Shown: positions 16,201 to 24,321, counted from the first letter of the stretch. The stretch is DNA of 29,841 bases from Peptoniphilaceae bacterium AM52-5BH (GCA_027669155.1 JAQEDR010000024.1:1-29841), one strand, 5' to 3'. Numbers and translations are program-made. Notes: generated from the letters alone by a model not told the origin.

Positions 16201-16505
16201 AAAACTTCTACATCACAATAGATTCCATCAAAGGAAAGTTTAGCTCTCTTTTTCTCCTCTATAATAAAACTTTTCCTGTAAAGCCCCACTCCTCCAAGCT
16301 TATAGGCAGACTGGGCCTCTCCCGCCTTAGAATAAGGTCTAGCTATCGAGTAATCGTGGGGTAGGTCTATATAATCCCAGGAAGAATCGTCGAAAAAGTT
16401 CTTGTAAAATCCTGGACAATCTCCCAGAGTAAATCTCCAAGACTTATTAAGATTAATTTTCCTCTTCTTAGTATCAATTTTTTCTATATAATATTTACTT
16501 TTCAT
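13224..16505 (-). CDS. GH2 beta-galactosidase-type glycosidase with DUF4982-like domain
   Basis: This 1093-residue glycoside hydrolase is of family GH2, most like beta-galactosidases that carry a DUF4982 domain. The sugar-binding N-terminal domain includes WRFTLGD and DLPHDYSI, then SRWYSGSGIYRDV near 145-157. The TIM-barrel region has KAVCLHHDQGSLGAA near 297. The acid/base Glu420 lies in AYSLGNEI, and the likely nucleophile Glu508 in WQAESASSVNSR. A DUF4982-like part follows near 655-700 (PIVVYTNAHAIELIF). The last 200 residues may be a beta-sandwich carbohydrate-binding domain. No signal peptide is present. The start at 16505 overlaps the GH92 gene by 11 bp, and GGGGAG lies inside that gene. 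It is third in the operon. Beta-mannosidase or another GH2 activity remains possible; its neighbours suggest a host-glycan galactose or mannose linkage. Confidence 0.88.
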   Translation of the reverse strand: MKSKYYIEKIDTKKRKINLNKSWRFTLGDCPGFYKNFFDDSSWDYIDLPHDYSIARPYSKAGEAQSAYKLGGVGLYRKSFIIEEKKRAKLSFDGIYCDVEVFLNEKKLACHHHGYSPFLIDITDFLYYDRENILAIKVDNPIPTSRWYSGSGIYRDVDLILTDDIDFDEVRIDDYGLEDKKGEIELEIRSFISNKSNLDEEISLEHKLIYKDKLVERYKSEVFSIEAMGEIELKDRFPISYPRLWSVDDPELYRIESLIKCQGKIIDKVTTNYGFRYFTAAASRGFFLNGEPIKIKAVCLHHDQGSLGAADYYRAILRQVQLMKDMGANAIRITHNPASKKLIDIANKEGILLIEEIFDGWILDKNNNYKDYSRYFDQKIGESELINSTCDMTWGEFDLKETLRRDYNAPSIIAYSLGNEILCGTNQTRSKEYPCLARDLIEWAREIDQKRFLTIGDNSLRDGYDPNLVEIEEEITKSKGLVGLNYCDGDKYDKIHKDHPNWILWQAESASSVNSRACYDRLGDDLRDDMRLTSYDESKVAWGNLAAEAWFDVINRDFVMGEAVWTGFDYLGEPTPYNGIERGAPYGFPAPRSSFFGIVDTAGFPKDSYYLYRALWNEKDTTTHILPSWNAKELGALAENAPIVVYTNAHAIELIFTDEEGKSRSLGKKYMEEVRTEAGFVYKKVRGEEGPKSLYMTWHMPYEKGEISAISFDKNGRLIRKTEGRSKINTPSEDTFIKLESFYPSMGENREGLNFISIDLVDEDSNIKSWASDEISVEVSENASLLSLDSGLQTDFEPFETNKKKAYGGRLLAIVKAQGPGPLKLKAFGPNLREAEISIPVHGDFDKRESLVYDKYLINSSPKDIILKDNKKISWKITEKADYHRIYVGDFDKGLVNLYVLDIKEDTKLMDYEMGVFEGEIPIFPKSLPLVDDGGRIYYHGKDISYEDFDEESFRKNGFVRARARLKLLGKNYKSSVSVRKLVERYRKDAYIEDFALEKKVSEDEIYFAYDTQQLFGEIEIFPQGSFSDLRFFIGESENEGSFKEIRANKIVKDSSKTTFTFEKFPATFIKIIGGVRNISKVRLRSMKIKVEE

Positions 16506-18609
16506 AATCTCCCCTCTTAGGAAGTATATTCAAGCTAAAGACTATCTCCCTAGCCTTGATAAGGTCCTCGTGGCTTATCCTCTTACCATCTAAGATTTTT
16601 CCGTCTACTTTGATATCTTTGACGAAATTTTTGTGAGGATAATTTTCGCTAGTCCTAATTTCTATAGTATTTCCTGAAGAAAGTTTCACCTTCATTTTAT
16701 CAAAAAGGCTTATGCCCAGCTCATAAAACCCACTTGCTGGAGCGATTGGATAGATTCCCATAGCAGAAAAAATAAACCAAGATGCCATGGATCCATTATC
16801 CTCATCTCCGGGAAAGCCCCTAAAGTTATAGGAAAAATAATCTCTCATTAAAGTCTTAACTATAAGCTCACTCTTCCAATACTTTCTGACTAAATTGTAT
16901 AAGTAAGGAAGGTGGAAGGAAGGTTGGTTGGAGATGGCAAATTGTCCGAAATGGGCATCATGCATCTCGCTCATTTCATGGATATCATAGCCATAAGACC
17001 CTACATGATAGCTAGAATCGGCATTTATCATCTGATCCAGTCTTTCTTCAAACTTATCCTCTCCGCCAAAAAGCTCAATCAATCTAGGGAAGTCATGGTA
17101 GCAATTGTAGGAATTCTGGAAGGCTGAGCCTTCTGTGTAGGGCGAACCCCAAGAAAGCGGATCGAAGTCTTCTACAAACTTTCCTTCTCTATTCTTTGCC
17201 CTAAGAAACTTAGTCTCGTAATCAAAGAGCTTCTCCCAATTTCTGGAGTATGAGTAGTACTTTTCTGCCAAGTCCTCTTTACCGCAAAGCTCTGCGACCC
17301 TTCCTATAGAAAAATCCGCCAGGCTATTATCTAGAGTCTGATTTACAGATTCGTGGAAGTCTGATGGAACATATCCCAGCTTCCTGTAAGTTTTGGCCTT
17401 GAAACGACCATATCTATCATCTTCAGCTTCCTTTTCAGCTGCATCCAGCAAGGCTTTTAGGAAAATTTCCTTCTTATCGATAGCAATTCCCTTAGTAAGG
17501 GCATCAGCAATCACATTTTCAACCAAGGTTCCTGGCATAAGCCCCCTCTCATCTGGTGAAAGCCACTTTGGAAGATAGCCAGTATCACGGTAGAAGTTCA
17601 GTATTCCTTCTAGAATATCAGACAGGTCGTCTTTTGCTACTAGACTAAGGAGGGGAAAGAGGGTCTTCTGTCCATCCCAAAAGCCAATATTTGTATAAAA
17701 CTTTCCCCTTTTTACGGATTTAGAATGGGTATCGTAATAGATATCCTGTTTTCCCTTATCTTGCTCAAAGAATTTCATAGGAAATAGGAAGGCTCTGTAG
17801 ACTGCATGGTAGAAAAACTTGATCTTGTCTATCTTCTTGTAAGGGGTAAATTTTTGGAAATTATCCTCGTAGTCGGTGTCTTCTATTTGAAAGATATCCA
17901 AATATTTATCCCAAGCCTTTTTAGATTCTTCGATAATAATTTCAAGATCATCAGGGATTTTCTCATAATTATATCTCACTTGATCAGTTGAGATGAAAGA
18001 CGTTGCAAACTTAAGAAAAAGATCCTCACTACTTGTCTTTACATAGTAGCATCCTTTCTCGAAAGAAAACTCAAATTCATTTGATAGACCAATCCTGATA
18101 TACATCTTAAGATTCTTATCCTCACAAGTTGCGTAATTACTTACAAAGCCTTCTAGGAAGTCTCCAACCTTCTCTAATCTTAGACCCTTGGCAAATATCT
18201 TAAAAGAAGAGTTTCCACAAGACTTGATCACTCCTCCCAAATCCATCATAGAAACTAGGATGCTTGTCCCACTCTTGTAAGAAATTTTAAGAAAATTCGG
18301 TCTAAATATTGATTTTTCTATGTCATAGCTTATATTTTCATTATCAGTGAAGGGGAGGATATTGATATAGGAAAAATCTCCCATCCAAGGACTAGGCTGA
18401 TGGCTTATGCGAAGGGCAAGGAGTTTCTCATCTTCTGGATGAAAGAGGAAACTTCCATCATCCCTAGTCATCAATGTAAGATAATTGTTTCCATGGGGCA
18501 GCCCACACAAGGGAAGGGTGTTGCCACTAGAGAAGTCTCTCACAGAAGCTGTCCCTATCCTAGTATCCGTGTATCTTATATCTTTTAATATTTCATCAAT
18601 AATTTTCAT
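16495..18609 (-). CDS. GH92 alpha-mannosidase-type protein, no export signal
   Basis: GH92 enzymes are calcium-dependent exo-alpha-mannosidases that trim N-glycans and mannans. This 704-residue copy shows the family order. DTRIGTASVRDFSSGNTLP and GLPHGNN lie near the N-terminus, and HQPSPWMGDF near 70. FWDGQKTLFPLLSL lies near 311. YTEGSAFQNSY supplies the expected general-acid Glu (about 493). GDEDNGSMASWFIFSAMGIYPIAPAS (about 601, read in parts) supplies the acidic residues of the base site. Most described GH92 proteins are secreted; this one starts MKIIDEILKD with no signal. I use ATG 18609, preceded by AGAGG. A longer frame begins with TTG at 18624, which has no better site. It overlaps the GH123-like gene by 14 bp and the GH2 gene by 11 bp. 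The linkage it cleaves is not determined. Confidence 0.88.
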   Translation of the reverse strand: MKIIDEILKDIRYTDTRIGTASVRDFSSGNTLPLCGLPHGNNYLTLMTRDDGSFLFHPEDEKLLALRISHQPSPWMGDFSYINILPFTDNENISYDIEKSIFRPNFLKISYKSGTSILVSMMDLGGVIKSCGNSSFKIFAKGLRLEKVGDFLEGFVSNYATCEDKNLKMYIRIGLSNEFEFSFEKGCYYVKTSSEDLFLKFATSFISTDQVRYNYEKIPDDLEIIIEESKKAWDKYLDIFQIEDTDYEDNFQKFTPYKKIDKIKFFYHAVYRAFLFPMKFFEQDKGKQDIYYDTHSKSVKRGKFYTNIGFWDGQKTLFPLLSLVAKDDLSDILEGILNFYRDTGYLPKWLSPDERGLMPGTLVENVIADALTKGIAIDKKEIFLKALLDAAEKEAEDDRYGRFKAKTYRKLGYVPSDFHESVNQTLDNSLADFSIGRVAELCGKEDLAEKYYSYSRNWEKLFDYETKFLRAKNREGKFVEDFDPLSWGSPYTEGSAFQNSYNCYHDFPRLIELFGGEDKFEERLDQMINADSSYHVGSYGYDIHEMSEMHDAHFGQFAISNQPSFHLPYLYNLVRKYWKSELIVKTLMRDYFSYNFRGFPGDEDNGSMASWFIFSAMGIYPIAPASGFYELGISLFDKMKVKLSSGNTIEIRTSENYPHKNFVKDIKVDGKILDGKRISHEDLIKAREIVFSLNILPKRGDYEK

Positions 18610-20227
18610 AGCATCCCTCTTCAATTATCTTGCTGTATTTATAAATCAATCTTGAAATCAATTCTACTTCTCCTAATACTTTCTCTAGCTCATCTTTGCT
18701 AGAAACTCTTGCTCCATATTCATTTTCGAAGGAAGTCTTTGCCCTTAATCGAGGCATCTCTTTTTCAAATTGCTCCAAGATATTTCCCGTCAATGTCCTT
18801 CTGATAAATACTATTTTCTCTACCATCATAAGACCAAGCCTCATTCCTTCAAAGCTTAGGCTGGGGCTAGGTTTATTTTCCCTCTTGTCCTTAGACGGAT
18901 ATATGAGAAAGGAGTCCCTGCTTTCCCAAAGAAAGAAGCTCGTATCTATCCTAGGATCTTCAACCCAGGCGTCAAGAGCCCATCTTAAGAATCCATCGAA
19001 GCCATTTAGATAGGAAAAAAGAATAAGCCAAGTCGCCTCAAAAGGCTCTGAGTAAAGGAAAGTATTGGGAAATACCCCTGTACAAGTATAAAGACTTGTA
19101 AAAAGCCCCCTCCTTCTCCTAGCTCTAACATAAACTAGGCAGTATTCATCTACGCTAGATAAGATAAAGGAAATATCTTCTATCCTATCGTAAAGGTCAA
19201 TATTTTCCTTATCAAAAGAAGTCTGATAGGCAATTTTTAAAGATTTCCCATCTTTATTTTTAAAGTTTGAAAGAAAAGCTAAAGCATCTCTTACATCACT
19301 TTCTTCTCTCTCATCAATTCCTATATAAGTCTCATCAAAATATCCCAACCCATCCAGATGATCTATGAAATCCGGCAAAAACATCTGCCAAAAACCCTTA
19401 TCATTTTTATCAGCACCCCAACTTATGAGAGAAAAGGCATAGATTTTATCAAGCATATCAAGACTTTCGCCAAGACCAAGAAAGCTATCAAAATAGGAAT
19501 AATCAAATTCAATTCTACCATCTTTAAGAATTTTTCTAACCATAGAAGGACTATCATCAAAGGTCTGGTGATTCCAGGGCTCATCTACTATAGTCGTAGT
19601 AAGAGTCTTTCCAGAAAGGGTCTTATACAAGAAGAGATGTTCCCTCAAGATATCCAAATGCCTTTTCCTAAACAAATCTTTATCAGAAAGCTCGTAGAAT
19701 CTGTAAGAAGAAAATGGATATTGCCAAAGATTCATATCAAAAGAGGATTCCTCCCTACAAAGGTCAAAAAGCCAAATTCTAAGATCTAATTCAAAAAAAG
19801 AGTCTCCATAACAAATATTAAGCTTTCCCTTATAAAGGCCTGGACTAGCATTTTGGGGGAAATTTACATAATAGAAAAACCTAAGCGAAGAGTGGGCCCT
19901 TACATCTCCAGAGGATTTATAGTCTATGATATCATCGATTTCTATCTTGGGGAAATCTGGCATAAGACCTCTATCATATCCTCTTCCGATATGGCCCCTT
20001 GCTTTTTCAAGAATCCTTATAGAAATAAAATCCGAAGGAATACAAGATTCGGAAGATTTTAAAGAAGAAGGCTCAATCTTGACAGATAAACTCTCTGACG
20101 AAAGATTCTCTATAATAAAAGAAGCAGAAAACAAATCTCCCCTATAGGCATAATCAATATTTTCATAAACAAAGTTTCCCCTAACGTAAGGACTTACCTC
20201 AAAAAGTTCAAGCTTACAATCTCCCAT
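18596..20227 (-). CDS. GH123-like (DUF4091) glycosidase, first gene of glycan operon
   Basis: This 543-residue protein has the layout of GH123 N-acetylgalactosaminidases. An N-terminal beta-sandwich covers about residues 1-155, ending in SPGLYKGKLNICYGDSFFELDLRIWLFD. A TIM-barrel catalytic part follows, with the Asp-Glu pair expected for substrate-assisted catalysis in YIGIDERE (Asp305, Glu306). The barrel ends with the family signature FDGFLRWALDAWVEDPRIDT and FLIYP. No signal peptide is visible. The start at 20227 has GGGAGG four to five bases upstream, and a promoter lies 25-50 bp further up. The gene overlaps GH92 by 14 bp. GH123 members act on beta-GalNAc of glycosphingolipids and related glycans; some DUF4091 proteins have no known activity, so the substrate is a guess. 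Confidence 0.82.
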   Translation of the reverse strand: MGDCKLELFEVSPYVRGNFVYENIDYAYRGDLFSASFIIENLSSESLSVKIEPSSLKSSESCIPSDFISIRILEKARGHIGRGYDRGLMPDFPKIEIDDIIDYKSSGDVRAHSSLRFFYYVNFPQNASPGLYKGKLNICYGDSFFELDLRIWLFDLCREESSFDMNLWQYPFSSYRFYELSDKDLFRKRHLDILREHLFLYKTLSGKTLTTTIVDEPWNHQTFDDSPSMVRKILKDGRIEFDYSYFDSFLGLGESLDMLDKIYAFSLISWGADKNDKGFWQMFLPDFIDHLDGLGYFDETYIGIDEREESDVRDALAFLSNFKNKDGKSLKIAYQTSFDKENIDLYDRIEDISFILSSVDEYCLVYVRARRRRGLFTSLYTCTGVFPNTFLYSEPFEATWLILFSYLNGFDGFLRWALDAWVEDPRIDTSFFLWESRDSFLIYPSKDKRENKPSPSLSFEGMRLGLMMVEKIVFIRRTLTGNILEQFEKEMPRLRAKTSFENEYGARVSSKDELEKVLGEVELISRLIYKYSKIIEEGCYENY

Positions 20228-20250
20228 AAAATCCTCCCTGTGTAAGTACT

Positions 20251-20280
20251 ATTCTAGCAGAGAAAAGGTTTTTTTGTAAA
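20251..20280 (-). promoter_or_regulatory. Promoter of the glycosidase operon
   Basis: On the minus strand, TTTACA (20275-20280), an 18-bp spacer and TAGAAT (20251-20256) lie just upstream of the GH123-like gene and just after the terminator of the TRAP operon. Confidence 0.6.
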
Positions 20281-20281
20281 G

Positions 20282-20308
20282 AAAAAAAGATGCGCCAATT
20301 AAGACGCA
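20282..20308 (-). terminator. Terminator of the TRAP transporter operon
   Basis: TGCGTC (minus reading of 20303-20308) pairs with GGCGCA (20291-20296) through five pairs and one G-U, with a six-base loop. A run of seven Ts follows in the minus direction (20282-20288). It lies about 35 bp after the dctM stop. Confidence 0.8.
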
Positions 20309-20343
20309 CCTATATGGCTTAGGATTTATTTACATAAATCTGA

Positions 20344-21633
20344 TTATACCTGAACACCTGATAGTAGCTCAAAAGGAACTATTACCATTTGTGGAAATAT
20401 TATCATCAATAGAATGATAACAACTTCTACAATTAAAAATGGTAACACTGATTTCACAACCTTTTCCATTGTAATTCCTCCTGCAGCACTCGCCACATTA
20501 AGAACCGTTCCAACTGGAGGAGTTAATAACCCCATTACTATTGATATAACAAATACAACTCCAAAGTAAACTTCATTAATACCTGCTTCTTTAACAACTG
20601 GTAGTACTACAGGAGCTAATATTAGTATTGTAGGATTTACATCCATTGTGGTACCTATTACCAAGATTAATCCCAATATAATAAGCATCAAAATCCTAGG
20701 ACTTCCTATAAATGGATGAAGTAAGTTTGAAACTAAAACTGGGATGTTTGCGACAGTCATTACCCAAGAGGAGATAGCTGAAGCTGCAACTAAAAACATA
20801 ATGGTAGCAGAAGATTTAGCAGAAGATATTAGTCCGTCTAATAAATCTCTAAAGTTTAGCTCTCTATAAACAACTAGTCCTATAATCAAAGAATAAACTA
20901 CTGCAACAACACCAGCTTCTGTAGGAGTAAAAACTCCTGTCTGAAGCCCAACCAAAATTCCAACTGGCATCAATATTGCCCAAATTGCATCCTTAGTTGC
21001 CTTCATTCTTTCTTCAAATGGCTGTTTTGGTAATGGAGCTATGTTTCTTTTTTTAGCTACTATAAACCACATAATCGCCAATCCAGCCGATATATATACT
21101 GCTGGAGCAACTCCTGCTAAGAATAAATGTGAAACGGGGATGCTCGCTGTAACGCCTAAAACTATCATTGGAGCAGACGGTGGCATTATTGGCGATAATA
21201 AATTTGAAGCCGCAACAAGTCCTGTAGCATCCTCCCTGTCATAATTAGCCTTAACCATCATAGGGATTAAAATTCCCCCTAAAGCAGCAGTAGATGCAAC
21301 AGCTGATCCAACCATGCTAGCAAATAATAGTGTTGCTATTATTGTTACATAACCTAATCCACCTCTAAAATGACCCACCCAAGCACTTGCAGCATTAACA
21401 AGTCTATTCGTAAGGCCACCTCTGTTCATGAGATCTCCTGCCAACATAAAGAATGGTAACGCCATCATAGAATAACTATCGGCACCATTGAACATATTTT
21501 GAGAAATTATCTGAACATCAAATCCGTTTAGATAAGCTAACATGCTTACACCACTAAACATCAAAGCAAATGCAATCGGTAAACCAATTGCCATTGATCC
21601 CAGCAAAGAAATTATAAATACTAGTAAGGTCAT
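20344..21633 (-). CDS. dctM: TRAP transporter large membrane subunit DctM
   Basis: This 429-residue protein is the large, 12-helix permease subunit of a tripartite ATP-independent periplasmic-type (TRAP) transporter, which imports organic acids using the sodium or proton gradient. Family features include the start LLVFIISLLGSMAIGLPIAFAL, the segment GADSYSMMALPFFMLAGDLMNRGG and ASNLLSPIMPPSAPMIVLGV. VIGTTMDVNPTILILAPVVLPV and GLLTPPVGTVLNVASA follow. It is full length. The start ATG overlaps the dctQ stop (ATGA), with GGGAG eight bases upstream, so the two subunits are translationally coupled. It is the last gene of the adh-dctP-dctQ-dctM unit. Together with the dehydrogenase it suggests sugar-acid (aldonate or uronate) import. 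Confidence 0.95.
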   Translation of the reverse strand: MTLLVFIISLLGSMAIGLPIAFALMFSGVSMLAYLNGFDVQIISQNMFNGADSYSMMALPFFMLAGDLMNRGGLTNRLVNAASAWVGHFRGGLGYVTIIATLLFASMVGSAVASTAALGGILIPMMVKANYDREDATGLVAASNLLSPIMPPSAPMIVLGVTASIPVSHLFLAGVAPAVYISAGLAIMWFIVAKKRNIAPLPKQPFEERMKATKDAIWAILMPVGILVGLQTGVFTPTEAGVVAVVYSLIIGLVVYRELNFRDLLDGLISSAKSSATIMFLVAASAISSWVMTVANIPVLVSNLLHPFIGSPRILMLIILGLILVIGTTMDVNPTILILAPVVLPVVKEAGINEVYFGVVFVISIVMGLLTPPVGTVLNVASAAGGITMEKVVKSVLPFLIVEVVIILLMIIFPQMVIVPFELLSGVQV

Positions 21634-22163
21634 TGGTCAATCTCCCTATAATCATTTGTAAACTCTTTTTCAATATAATCATTTTCTTCTAATTTAAAGT
21701 CTTCTGGGTGTTTTATTGCAACGTATATCTTTTCTAGTGCCAATATTCCTATACATACACCTGATAATATACAAATTGAATATAAAAATGAAAAAGGTAA
21801 ACCAAGTACTGCAGTCTTTGCTCCACTGCTTTGAATCACCATCTTTATTGATCCTAAAGTTAATATAGCCATCATTATCAGTATAATAACGTTTACAACT
21901 ATACTAGAAATAATCTGTCCCTTTTTTGGAAATCTCTTTATAAGCATATCGACAGATAAATGTTCACTTTCTCTCATAGCAACAACAGCTCCGATAAATG
22001 TCATAAAAACAAATGTGTATCTAGAAACTTCCTCAGATGATGCAAGACCAGTATTAAATACAAATCTTAGTATTACATTAAGAAATACAAAAACAACCAT
22101 TATCCCCATCATGATTCCTAGAAATATATCTATGAATTTAAAAAATCTATTATAATTCTTCAT
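21630..22163 (-). CDS. dctQ: TRAP transporter small membrane subunit DctQ
   Basis: This 177-residue small subunit of the TRAP transporter has four membrane helices (about residues 12-35, 50-62, 85-108 and 125-147) that hold the large subunit and contact the binding protein. The pattern SSEEVSRYTFVFMTFIGAVVAMRESEHLSVDMLIKRFP (read in parts, near 42-78) is the standard DctQ signature, including the conserved Glu-Glu-Val-Ser-Arg and the Glu-His pair. The C-terminal tail is acidic and cytoplasmic. The start at 22163 follows AGGAG with four bases between. It begins 9 bp after dctP and overlaps dctM by 4 bp. The family call is firm. Confidence 0.93.
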   Translation of the reverse strand: MKNYNRFFKFIDIFLGIMMGIMVVFVFLNVILRFVFNTGLASSEEVSRYTFVFMTFIGAVVAMRESEHLSVDMLIKRFPKKGQIISSIVVNVIILIMMAILTLGSIKMVIQSSGAKTAVLGLPFSFLYSICILSGVCIGILALEKIYVAIKHPEDFKLEENDYIEKEFTNDYREIDQ

Positions 22164-22172
22164 ATACTTCTC

Positions 22173-23183
22173 CTATTTTACTTCCTGAATTCTTTCAATA
22201 AGATTCTCTGCCCAATCATACTTGTCATAAAGATAATCATAAACAGGCTTGGCCATTTCTCTCATTTTCTTGTATTCTTCTTCACTAGGCTCTGTGATAT
22301 TAATTCCTTGTTCTATTAGAAATTTCTTGTCATCTTCAATGCTTTGTTCATATATGTCCCAAGCTCTTTCAGCGGTTAATTTCGCTGCTTTTTCAAAAAC
22401 TTCTCTATCTTCTTTTGGTAAACTTTCTAGAAACTCATCATTACCTAGTATTTCAATTGAAGAAACCATGTGATTTGTTTCATATATGTCTTTTGAAACT
22501 GTATACCAGCCCTCTTGTCTAAATGTTGATAGAGGGTTATCTTGACCTTCTATTACCCCTTGCTCTAGTGAAGTAAATACTTCAGTCATATCCATTATCA
22601 CAACATTAGCTCCTAAAGATTCAGCTAGCTTTACATGAATTGGGTTATTAGGCATTCTTAACTTTTGTCCTTTAAAGTCATCTATTGATTTTAAATCCTT
22701 TGAAGACGAGAAAACTCTTGCACCATTTGGAGCCCAAGCCATAAACTTAAGAGGTTCCCTATCTTCCAAATATTGTGCTATTTCATCTCCTATTTCTCCC
22801 TCATATACTTTTCTTGCATGACTTACATCTCTAAAAATAAATGGGAAGTCTGGAGTAGCCATCATATCTATCTCTGACCACATAACAGTACCAACCGCTG
22901 TGATCTCAATAATACCTGATCTAGTATAATCAAAGAGTTGTTTCTCGCCACCTAATCTTCCTGAATCATATAGTTGGACATTATATCTTCCTTCTGTTTC
23001 TTCCTCAATCATTGGAAGAAATACTTCTCTAAGTGCAATATTAACAGGATGAGTAGGAGCAACAACTGTTGCTACTTTTACAAGCTGTCCCCCATTTCCT
23101 GTTGTATCATTATCGCAAGAAGAGAATGAAAATAATAAAACTAACGATATTATAAAAGTTAATAATTTATTCCTCTTCATCAT
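22173..23183 (-). CDS. dctP: TRAP transporter solute-binding lipoprotein DctP
   Basis: This 336-residue substrate-binding subunit is anchored outside the membrane. The N-terminus MMKRNKLLTFIISLVLLFSF is a lipoprotein signal, with the lipobox FSSC placing the lipidated Cys at 23. The DctP fold features are present. YDSGRLGGEKQLFDYTRSG follows the first lobe, GQKLRMPNNPIHVKLAESLGA (read in parts) holds the conserved Arg that binds the substrate carboxylate, and TSLEQGVIEGQDNP is the family signature. Either of two adjacent ATGs could start it; the second has slightly better spacing from TAGGAG. The gene follows the dehydrogenase by 16 bp. The conserved Arg implies a carboxylated substrate, and the neighbour enzyme points to an aldonic or uronic acid. 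Confidence 0.93.
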   Translation of the reverse strand: MMKRNKLLTFIISLVLLFSFSSCDNDTTGNGGQLVKVATVVAPTHPVNIALREVFLPMIEEETEGRYNVQLYDSGRLGGEKQLFDYTRSGIIEITAVGTVMWSEIDMMATPDFPFIFRDVSHARKVYEGEIGDEIAQYLEDREPLKFMAWAPNGARVFSSSKDLKSIDDFKGQKLRMPNNPIHVKLAESLGANVVIMDMTEVFTSLEQGVIEGQDNPLSTFRQEGWYTVSKDIYETNHMVSSIEILGNDEFLESLPKEDREVFEKAAKLTAERAWDIYEQSIEDDKKFLIEQGINITEPSEEEYKKMREMAKPVYDYLYDKYDWAENLIERIQEVK

Positions 23184-23199
23184 CTACTCCTACATAATA

Positions 23200-24216
23200 C
23201 TAATCAAGAATTAATATAACTTTTTCAGTATAAGTATTTTTATCCATTATCATTTTTATAGCTATTTCGACTTCTTCAAACTTCATTTCATGACTTACTA
23301 AGTCATCGAACGGTAATTTCCCAGAATTATATGCATCTATAACCTCAGGAAATCTTCTATTGCTTAATCTAGATCCTACAATATCAAGCTCTTTGGATGT
23401 AATGTCAACTGAGCATATTTCTGAAGGTGTTGTAGAAAATCCTAAATTAACTACTGTTCCTGCACTTGCTGCTAACTTTACAGCTTGTTCAAATGTTTTT
23501 GGTGTACATATAGCATCCACGACTACATCAGCTAATCTTCCATCATTGTGTTCTTTGATGACTTCTGCTGGGTCTTCCTTGCTAGCATCAATGGCTATCA
23601 TTCCATACTTCTCTGCTCTTTCAAGTTTTTTTGGATCCATGTCAGATGTAAACACTTTAGCCCCAAAATACTGTGCAACTCTACCAACTGTTTGACCAAT
23701 ACTTCCAGCTCCCATTACAAACACTACGTCTCCTTCTGAGACATTGGCTCTTCTGTTTGCTTGGAACCCTATAGAGAATGGCTCAACAAGTACACTTTTA
23801 TTCCATGGCATAGATGGGTCAAGTTTGTATGCTTGACGCTCTTTGACCACAATTTTCTCTTGGAATCCCCCATCAACATGCACTCCTCTAACCTTAAGGT
23901 TCTCACATATATTTACTCTTCCTTTTTTACAATTCTTACACTCGCCACAATTTATTACAGGATCTACTGCAACATGGTCTCCTACTTTAAGATTTTTTAC
24001 TTTGTTTCCAACTTCCTCAACTATTCCTGTCATCTCATGTCCTATAATTCTTGGATATTCTGCCATAGGATTTGTCCCATTATAGATTCCTATATCAGAA
24101 CCACAAATCCCTACAGCTTTTACTTTGATTTTTACATCATATTCATCTTCAATCTGAATTTCTTCTAATTCTACGATTTCTAAATCTTTGGCCTCATTAA
24201 TTCTAACAGCTTTCAT
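23200..24216 (-). CDS. Zinc-dependent dehydrogenase, L-galactonate/L-gulonate 5-dehydrogenase-like
   Basis: This 338-residue medium-chain zinc dehydrogenase has GICGSD and GHE supplying catalytic zinc ligands. CGECKNCKKGRVNIC provides the four structural-zinc cysteines, and VMGAGSIGQTVG is the NAD-binding loop. The motif GVHVDGGFQEK and the segment DIVGSRLSNRRFPEVI resemble E. coli LgoD (YjjN), which oxidises L-galactonate to D-tagaturonate. A related route oxidises L-gulonate to D-fructuronate. The ribosome site is AGGAGG, close to ideal. It is the first gene of the unit with the TRAP transporter, downstream of a strong promoter and a 22-bp palindrome. A UxuB/UxuA/UxaC set in the same window would use its product. 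L-idonate or polyol dehydrogenase activity is the main alternative. Confidence 0.82.
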   Translation of the reverse strand: MKAVRINEAKDLEIVELEEIQIEDEYDVKIKVKAVGICGSDIGIYNGTNPMAEYPRIIGHEMTGIVEEVGNKVKNLKVGDHVAVDPVINCGECKNCKKGRVNICENLKVRGVHVDGGFQEKIVVKERQAYKLDPSMPWNKSVLVEPFSIGFQANRRANVSEGDVVFVMGAGSIGQTVGRVAQYFGAKVFTSDMDPKKLERAEKYGMIAIDASKEDPAEVIKEHNDGRLADVVVDAICTPKTFEQAVKLAASAGTVVNLGFSTTPSEICSVDITSKELDIVGSRLSNRRFPEVIDAYNSGKLPFDDLVSHEMKFEEVEIAIKMIMDKNTYTEKVILILD

Positions 24217-24238
24217 AAATTCCTCCTGTAATTTTCTT

Positions 24239-24260
24239 GAATACTAGTATACTAGTATTC
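24239..24260. promoter_or_regulatory. Perfect 22-bp palindrome, candidate GntR operator
   Basis: The sequence is identical to its own reverse complement over 22 bases, with the centre TAGTATACTA (24245-24254). This fits the T-GTATAC-A core seen for GntR/FCD regulators such as UxuR. It lies downstream of the TRAP-operon start point and upstream of its first ribosome site, a natural repressor position. Confidence 0.8.
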
Positions 24261-24271
24261 TTATTAAATAT

Positions 24272-24300
24272 AGGTTAACATTTTCCTGAGTATCTGTCAA
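24272..24300 (-). promoter_or_regulatory. Promoter of the dehydrogenase-TRAP operon
   Basis: On the minus strand, a perfect TTGACA (24295-24300) is followed by a 17-bp spacer and a weak -10 TAACCT (24272-24277). The -10 is preceded by TGT, giving an extended -10. Transcription would begin just before the palindrome. Confidence 0.65.
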
Positions 24301-24321
24301 GACTTTTTTTAAGAATTTTGA

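Noticed and set aside
13224..16505. Reading the GH2 gene as a beta-glucuronidase supplying the uxu pathway
   Set aside because: The AESASSVNSR nucleophile region and the DUF4982-like domain fit beta-galactosidase-type GH2, and the typical UidA motifs were not seen.
18610..18624. TTG start five codons upstream for the GH92 gene
   Set aside because: The ATG at 18609 has AGAGG at a normal distance, and the TTG has no better site.
23761..24168. 135-codon open frame opposite the dehydrogenase gene
   Set aside because: Aromatic-rich, low-complexity translation antisense to conserved zinc-binding motifs; no ribosome site.
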